Source: Phoronis ovalis (Eukaryota > Phoronida > Phoronidae). From it: a DNA stretch of 10,131 nt. Within the stretch, counting starts at the first letter, position 1. Every line of letters begins with the position of its first letter. Made by a program: the position numbers and the translations under genes. This document shows positions 9,401 to 10,131 of the stretch, one piece after another. The stretch spans positions 1-10,131 of the forward strand of contig JAOXYB010067512.1 of NCBI GenBank assembly GCA_028565635.1, written 5' to 3'. The notes under the pieces are model-generated. The model was not told the origin of the DNA, ran no database searches, and saw only the letters and a list, made by a program, of their open reading frames with translations.

Positions 9401-9488
9401 CGCAAAACATGGATCAGTAACTGGGTGCCAGTTGATTCAGCACTTGAATTTCATAAAATAGCTGCCTGGACTTCAGTTGCTATCACAT
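333..9488 (+). CDS. duox: Dual oxidase (DUOX), internal part, 14 exons, both ends outside the window
   Basis: Dual oxidases are plasma-membrane flavocytochromes that pass electrons from NADPH through FAD and two haems to oxygen, giving extracellular H2O2. They differ from other NOX enzymes by an N-terminal haem-peroxidase-like ectodomain and a calcium-binding EF-hand region. All three parts appear here in the correct order: peroxidase motif RGRDNGLPDYN, membrane helix, PH-like segment, EF-hands DKDGNG and DLDSSG, then NOX helices with ERAYYY and LLTMCRN. The exons are 333-426, 631-803, 1263-1441, 1839-1957, 2665-2802, 3021-3131, 3507-3712, 3950-4135, 4379-4604, 4758-4851, 5322-5485, 7407-7515, 8095-8258 and 9258-9488. 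They total 2194 nt, with every junction phase-compatible and every intron GT-AG. A full family member is about 1500 residues, so roughly half is present; signal peptide, proximal peroxidase histidine, FAD and NADPH sites are not visible. The exon model is read by eye and needs transcript support, mainly between exons 11 and 12. Confidence 0.95.
631..803 (+). CDS. duox: DUOX exon 2: peroxidase proximal-side motif NIKRGRDNGLPDYN
   Basis: The exon starts after ATTTCATTAG with the last two bases of a glycine codon and ends at GAG before the donor GTAATA. It carries GKLFGPLQHSRRDLTSVNIK followed by RGRDNGLPDYN, the most conserved string of the animal haem-peroxidase superfamily on the proximal side of the haem. 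The Asn at 681-683 aligns with the residue that in myeloperoxidase hydrogen-bonds the proximal histidine. The following NWTDINPWLFATDPE matches the NWSDLNP region of vertebrate DUOX and includes an N-glycosylation sequon (NWT). The open frame running on past 803 to 944 is intron. Confidence 0.95.
804..1262 (+). other. duox: DUOX intron 2 (459 bp)
   Basis: The donor is GTAATA and the acceptor ACCTTTTTAG. The exon 2 frame stays open to 944, but nothing past 803 resembles a peroxidase and the next exon continues ATDPE correctly with AINAVAAVY. I see no RNA gene or repeat in it. Confidence 0.85.
1263..1441 (+). CDS. duox: DUOX exon 3: end of peroxidase domain, VGGLFES and RDGDRYWFEN
   Basis: The exon follows TTACCTTTTTAG, begins AINAVAAVYEYKLENVDVFV and ends with the first two bases of a glycine codon before a strong donor (GTAAGC). 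VGGLFES..PGPLF and then RIRDGDRYWFEN are diagnostic for animal haem peroxidases and nearly identical to the vertebrate DUOX segment GGLLES..DPGPLF...RLRDGDRYWFEN. Domain order and phase agree with the exons on either side. Confidence 0.96.
1442..1838 (+). other. duox: DUOX intron 3 (397 bp)
   Basis: The donor is GTAAGC and the acceptor ATATTCAG. The sequence is AT-rich with no open frame or repeat that stands out. Confidence 0.85.
1839..1957 (+). CDS. duox: DUOX exon 4: C-terminal edge of peroxidase domain
   Basis: After ATATTCAG the exon completes the split glycine and reads GLFTSDEINYIKTIRLYDII, then LNVTNITTGQIQEDVFFFNHG, ending at a GTAAGT donor. The GLF..EI..I....L.D.. pattern is the last helix of the peroxidase fold, which follows WFEN directly in DUOX proteins. 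Two adjacent sequons (NVT and NIT) are expected to be glycosylated on the extracellular face. Confidence 0.94.
1958..2664 (+). other. duox: DUOX intron 4 (707 bp)
   Basis: The donor is GTAAGT and the acceptor TTTTCCAG. A 66-codon open frame at 1996-2196 has no recognisable domain, no splice-site context and a composition like the rest of the intron, so I treat it as chance. Around 2080-2180 the sequence is less AT-rich than its surroundings, which could be an old repeat, but I cannot name one. Confidence 0.85.
2665..2802 (+). CDS. duox: DUOX exon 5: extracellular stalk and first half of the first transmembrane helix
   Basis: The exon begins after CTTTTCCAG with GDPCPQP, which matches the GDPCPQPRQL string that follows the peroxidase fold in vertebrate DUOX. 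A second cysteine (ELEEC) lies about 15 residues on; this cysteine pair is typical of the stalk. NGS occurs twice as a glycosylation sequon. From 2757 the protein turns hydrophobic (GIFLSVILSVGVFPF), the start of the helix separating the ectodomain from the cytosolic domain. The helix is split by the intron after the first base of a valine codon (donor GTAAGT). Confidence 0.94.
3021..3131 (+). CDS. duox: DUOX exon 6: second half of first transmembrane helix and cytosolic juxtamembrane segment
   Basis: The exon starts after CATTTCATAG, completes valine and reads VCIAAAEIL, finishing the helix begun in exon 5. It then becomes charged (SRMKVRGNSKKGEDDDINSL), as expected once the chain reaches the cytosol; the basic residues just after the helix fit the positive-inside rule. 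It ends with phase 1 before GTAAGA. The juxtamembrane part is variable in the family, so identification rests on position, phase and the helix. Confidence 0.9.
3132..3506 (+). other. duox: DUOX intron 6 (375 bp), holds a short inverted repeat
   Basis: The donor is GTAAGA and the acceptor AATTGCAG. The 9-bp arms ATGCCCATC (3199-3207) and GATGGGCAT (3289-3297) enclose a stretch with GACGACAACAACGATGATG, unlike the AT-rich sequence on both sides. It may be a fragment of an interspersed repeat. Confidence 0.75.
3507..3712 (+). CDS. duox: DUOX exon 7: cytosolic PH-like segment, EEWRGP to KEYDL
   Basis: The exon starts after AATTGCAG and reads AEEWRGPSESQRIVQPQLRQ, then alternating hydrophobic strands (VLKVLD, KTIDFV, VVTIVSS, TYLLVRD) and ends KEYDL before GTAATA. 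Vertebrate DUOX has EWQGH... at the start of this segment and SS...LLLKIPKEYDLVL at its end, so both borders align. The strand-rich pattern fits the PH-like fold described for this region between the peroxidase domain and the EF-hands. Confidence 0.93.
3950..4135 (+). CDS. duox: DUOX exon 8: C-terminal helix of the PH-like segment and linker to the EF-hands
   Basis: The exon starts after GAATTTACAG at VMKFVDGATRQKFSDSLAKF and ends KVEMFLKDVFAQ before GTATGA, exactly 62 codons in phase 0. Vertebrate DUOX shows the same architecture: YDLVL.F....R..F...L and then a basic helix ending ETFFRHLFSQ. The exon is strongly basic in its second half (ETKEKRKVKVEMF). The ATG at 3917, in frame upstream, lies in the intron and is not a start. 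Confidence 0.93.
4379..4604 (+). CDS. duox: DUOX exon 9: EF-hand module, first canonical calcium loop DKDGNGYVSFRE
   Basis: The exon begins after TTGTTTTCAG with a lysine-rich linker (IVNNEKKDNKSKK), then reads [20 protein letters not shown], almost identical to the vertebrate [20 protein letters not shown]. The loop at 4538-4573 (D1, D3, N5, backbone Y7, S9, E12) has every liganding position of a canonical EF-hand, followed by FLDLLVIMSKG. Calcium binding here activates electron transfer in known DUOX enzymes. The exon ends in phase 1 before GTATGC. Confidence 0.97.
4758..4851 (+). CDS. duox: DUOX exon 10: second canonical calcium loop DLDSSGSMDKEE
   Basis: After TTTTTTGTGTAG the exon completes glycine and reads SEEDKMRMMFDMYDLDSSGS and on to MDKEEFTTMIR. 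It aligns with vertebrate GSPEEKSRLMFRMYDFDGNG..SKDEFIRMLR. The loop at 4799-4834 has D1, D3, S5, S7, D9 and E12, so calcium binding is expected. The exon ends after two bases of an arginine codon before GTGAGA. Confidence 0.96.
4852..5321 (+). other. duox: DUOX intron 10 (470 bp)
   Basis: The donor is GTGAGA and the acceptor TTTTTCTGCAG with a good pyrimidine tract. No coding or structural feature is seen inside it. Confidence 0.85.
5322..5485 (+). CDS. duox: DUOX exon 11: third, degenerate EF-hand
   Basis: The exon starts after ATTTTTCTGCAG, completes arginine and reads SMVEMANNNLEHDEIDILLD, then SMFSVSGLQDKEELTFDDF and VTLMKQDNQSKDTKK. It matches vertebrate SFIEISNNCL....[21 protein letters not shown]. 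The loop lacks the acidic ligands of a working EF-hand, as in other DUOX proteins. The donor GTATTA is mediocre and leaves phase 1. What follows in the transcript is the least certain part of the model: exon 12 directly, or first the candidate microexon at 5851-5880. Confidence 0.95.
5851..5880 (+). CDS. duox: Possible 30-nt DUOX microexon (candidate only)
   Basis: A 30-nt segment lies between the acceptor TTTGTACATAG and the near-consensus donor GTAAGT. It is phase 1 on both sides, so inserting it between exon 11 and exon 12 keeps the frame and adds DGFIVREVTL. Nothing else in this 1.9-kb intron combines a consensus donor, a nearby acceptor, the right phase and an open frame as well. Vertebrate DUOX has a short hydrophobic string (V.GVEVPEVI-like) at about this position, which would fit, but similarity over ten residues is not decisive. 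The pyrimidine tract is poor. It may be alternatively spliced or not used at all. Confidence 0.4.
6163..6465. repeat. Inverted repeat with 18-bp arms (17/18) around AGGTCACAAT
   Basis: The left arm at 6163-6180 (TTGGTTTAAGGTCACAAT) is matched by the reverse complement of 6448-6465 at 17 of 18 positions. A further AGGTCACA occurs at 6152-6159. The arms are 267 nt apart. This could be the termini of a degraded non-autonomous element or a bivalve-type AGGTCAC-rich intronic repeat. No target-site duplication was recognised. Confidence 0.6.
7407..7515 (+). CDS. duox: DUOX exon 12: charged linker between EF-hands and NOX helices
   Basis: The exon follows TTTATTTTACAG and reads VSLTADAAQERAASARSVRQ, then SLSRQKTSNPEAEQKAK, ending after two bases of a lysine codon before GTAATA. 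It is cytosolic, hydrophilic and rich in Ser, Arg and Ala, like the poorly conserved DUOX linker between the last EF-hand and the first NOX helix. The assignment rests on phase, good splice sites and the charged continuation into exon 13, not on sequence identity. RSVRQSLSRQKTS offers several basic-directed kinase-type serines, which is only suggestive. Confidence 0.85.
7516..8094 (+). other. duox: DUOX intron 12 (579 bp)
   Basis: The donor is GTAATA and the acceptor GAATTTCAG. It contains a 9-bp inverted repeat, CCCCATTCA (7833-7841) and TGAATGGGG (7909-7917), in a slightly GC-richer patch. Nothing else stands out. Confidence 0.8.
8095..8258 (+). CDS. duox: DUOX exon 13: end of linker and first NOX transmembrane helix
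   Basis: After GAATTTCAG the exon completes lysine and continues a highly charged stretch (EEELKLDAREEKQEGGLQKK), then MKSFMKFMTNNRLQ and a hydrophobic helix at about 8192-8245 (LFYLIAFYGITIAVFIERAY). This aligns with vertebrate F..FIENYRRHIGCVAVFYAI..GLFLERAYYY. The donor is GTGAGT at 8259, leaving one base of a tyrosine codon. Reading on would give Cys-Glu-stop, so the splice is needed. The ATG at 8084 lies in the intron. Confidence 0.95.
8521..8580. repeat. Imperfect palindrome with AAATGGAT arms and a CTCCTAGGAG core
   Basis: AAATGGAT at 8520-8527 faces ATCCATTT at 8574-8581, and the perfect 10-bp palindrome CTCCTAGGAG lies between them at 8544-8553. TTCTCC and GAGAGG next to the arms partly pair as well. 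It could form a hairpin, and may be the remnant of a small inverted-repeat element. Confidence 0.4.
8737..8982. mobile_element. Probable MITE or foldback element with 27-bp terminal inverted repeats
   Basis: Positions 8737-8763 and the reverse complement of 8956-8982 match ungapped at 24 of 27 bases: CCAAAAATAAA, two mismatches, TTGTTTAAC, one mismatch, GGCG. Inside, AGACAAC (8852-8858) pairs with GTTGTCT (8878-8884) near the centre, and T-rich arms (GTTTTTTATTT on one side, AAATAAAAAAC on the other) also face each other, so the whole element is an imperfect palindrome. It has no transposase. A 71-codon frame inside has no recognisable domain. No target-site duplication is evident next to these ends, so the superfamily cannot be assigned and the true ends may lie slightly outside. 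It sits in intron 13 without disturbing splice sites. Confidence 0.7.
9258..9488 (+). CDS. duox: DUOX exon 14: second NOX helix and first haem-ligand histidine
   Basis: The exon starts after TTTTAATTTTACAG, completes ERAYYY and reads SVEREHAGLRRMVGYGVTTT, then a hydrophobic helix (about 9326-9379) ending VTLLTMCRN. The string LLTMCRN...FLR is nearly invariant in DUOX. PVDSALEFHKIAAWTSVAIT follows. The His at 9452-9454 corresponds to the first haem-binding His of the third helix in NOX2 (FHK motif). Its partner and the HxxxH continuation lie beyond the window. The exon ends in phase 1 before GTAAGT. Confidence 0.96.
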
Positions 9489-10131
9489 GTAAGTTAAAGA
9501 TTTTAGGTGAAGTAGTTTAGTATTCCTGGATTTTGACTCTTTGTTTTTACAGAACTTGCAATACATTGAATTGACATCTGATTCTGAAATTATTATACTC
9601 TAATACAAATATAGTGTCTGCGATCTAGAATATAGTTTTATATAGTAGTTACAACCCATTCACTTTAGTTTGTAATTTATATTAACCCTTTTGCTCCTGA
9701 ATTTTGCACTGAAAGCGATTGGATCCTTTTCACTATTGTAGGTTTTACCTACACAAGTTATAAAAAAAATTAAAAATAAAATCATAATCCGTTGCCATGG
9801 AAATCGTTTTTATTTAATAGAAATTCTTTTATTACTTTAACGTTTTCACAAGTTACCAAAATTAATGATTAAGTGGTAACAACTGGTAAACATGCATTCC
9901 AAGCGTTTTAGTAGCATTTTAACAATTGGAATACGTGCTGCAGAGTTGTCTTCCTTGTACCTGGTGCAACTGCACTTAGGAATTACCTCCCTTGAATTTT
10001 TGTCAAAATGACGGCAATATCACAAATAAAAGCATAGAGAAAATCTGGTTTAAAATAAAAATATTTTTTATTTTCTTTATAAGATTAAAGTAAAATGCAG
10101 GGCATTTCAAAATTTAAAATTTGTAAAAACC
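9489..10131 (+). other. duox: DUOX intron 14, 5' part only
   Basis: The intron begins with the strong donor GTAAGT. The continuation of the third NOX helix, with its second histidine pair, was not found in either of the other plus frames, so the next exon is outside the window. Small features are a TGTAGGT/ACCTACA hairpin (9737-9753), a GTTACCA/TGGTAAC pair (9852-9858 and 9874-9880) and an RFX-like motif at 9791. Confidence 0.8.

Overview
This window is eukaryotic, animal nuclear DNA. It is AT-rich and carries one plus-strand gene, cut into short coding exons by GT-AG introns with pyrimidine-rich acceptors. There is no bacterial-style operon, Shine-Dalgarno spacing or other prokaryotic signal. 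The gene is a dual oxidase (DUOX). Fourteen exons between 333 and 9488 join without a frame break into about 731 codons. Both ends are open: the 5' part of the peroxidase domain lies before the window and most of the NADPH-oxidase part lies after it.

Layout in protein order: exons 1-4 (333-1957) are the C-terminal part of the extracellular haem-peroxidase-like domain. Exons 5-6 (2665-3131) hold an N-glycosylated stalk, the first transmembrane helix and the start of the cytosolic region. Exons 7-8 (3507-4135) are the PH-like cytosolic segment. Exons 9-11 (4379-5485) are the calcium-binding EF-hand module, with two canonical loops and one degenerate one. Exon 12 (7407-7515) is a charged, fast-evolving linker. 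Exons 13-14 (8095-9488) hold the first two NOX transmembrane helices and the start of the third, with its first haem-ligand histidine. In known DUOX enzymes calcium on the EF-hands switches on electron transfer from cytosolic NADPH through FAD and two haems to extracellular oxygen, producing H2O2 that the peroxidase-like ectodomain can use.

The species cannot be fixed from this sequence. The protein resembles invertebrate DUOX. Intronic repeats rich in AGGTCACAAT/ATTGTGACCT and GACGACAACAACGATGATG-type strings look to me like those of bivalve or other mollusc introns, but this is a weak inference.

The most interesting things outside the obvious exons are: a possible 30-nt in-frame microexon (5851-5880) in the largest intron; a possible alternative acceptor 105 nt upstream of exon 12; a 246-bp inverted-repeat element with 27-bp termini matching at 24 of 27 positions (8737-8982), resembling a MITE or foldback element; and a 17/18 inverted repeat (6163-6465) containing AGGTCA half-sites. 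I found no RNA gene, no second protein gene and no convincing promoter or polyadenylation site belonging to this gene.
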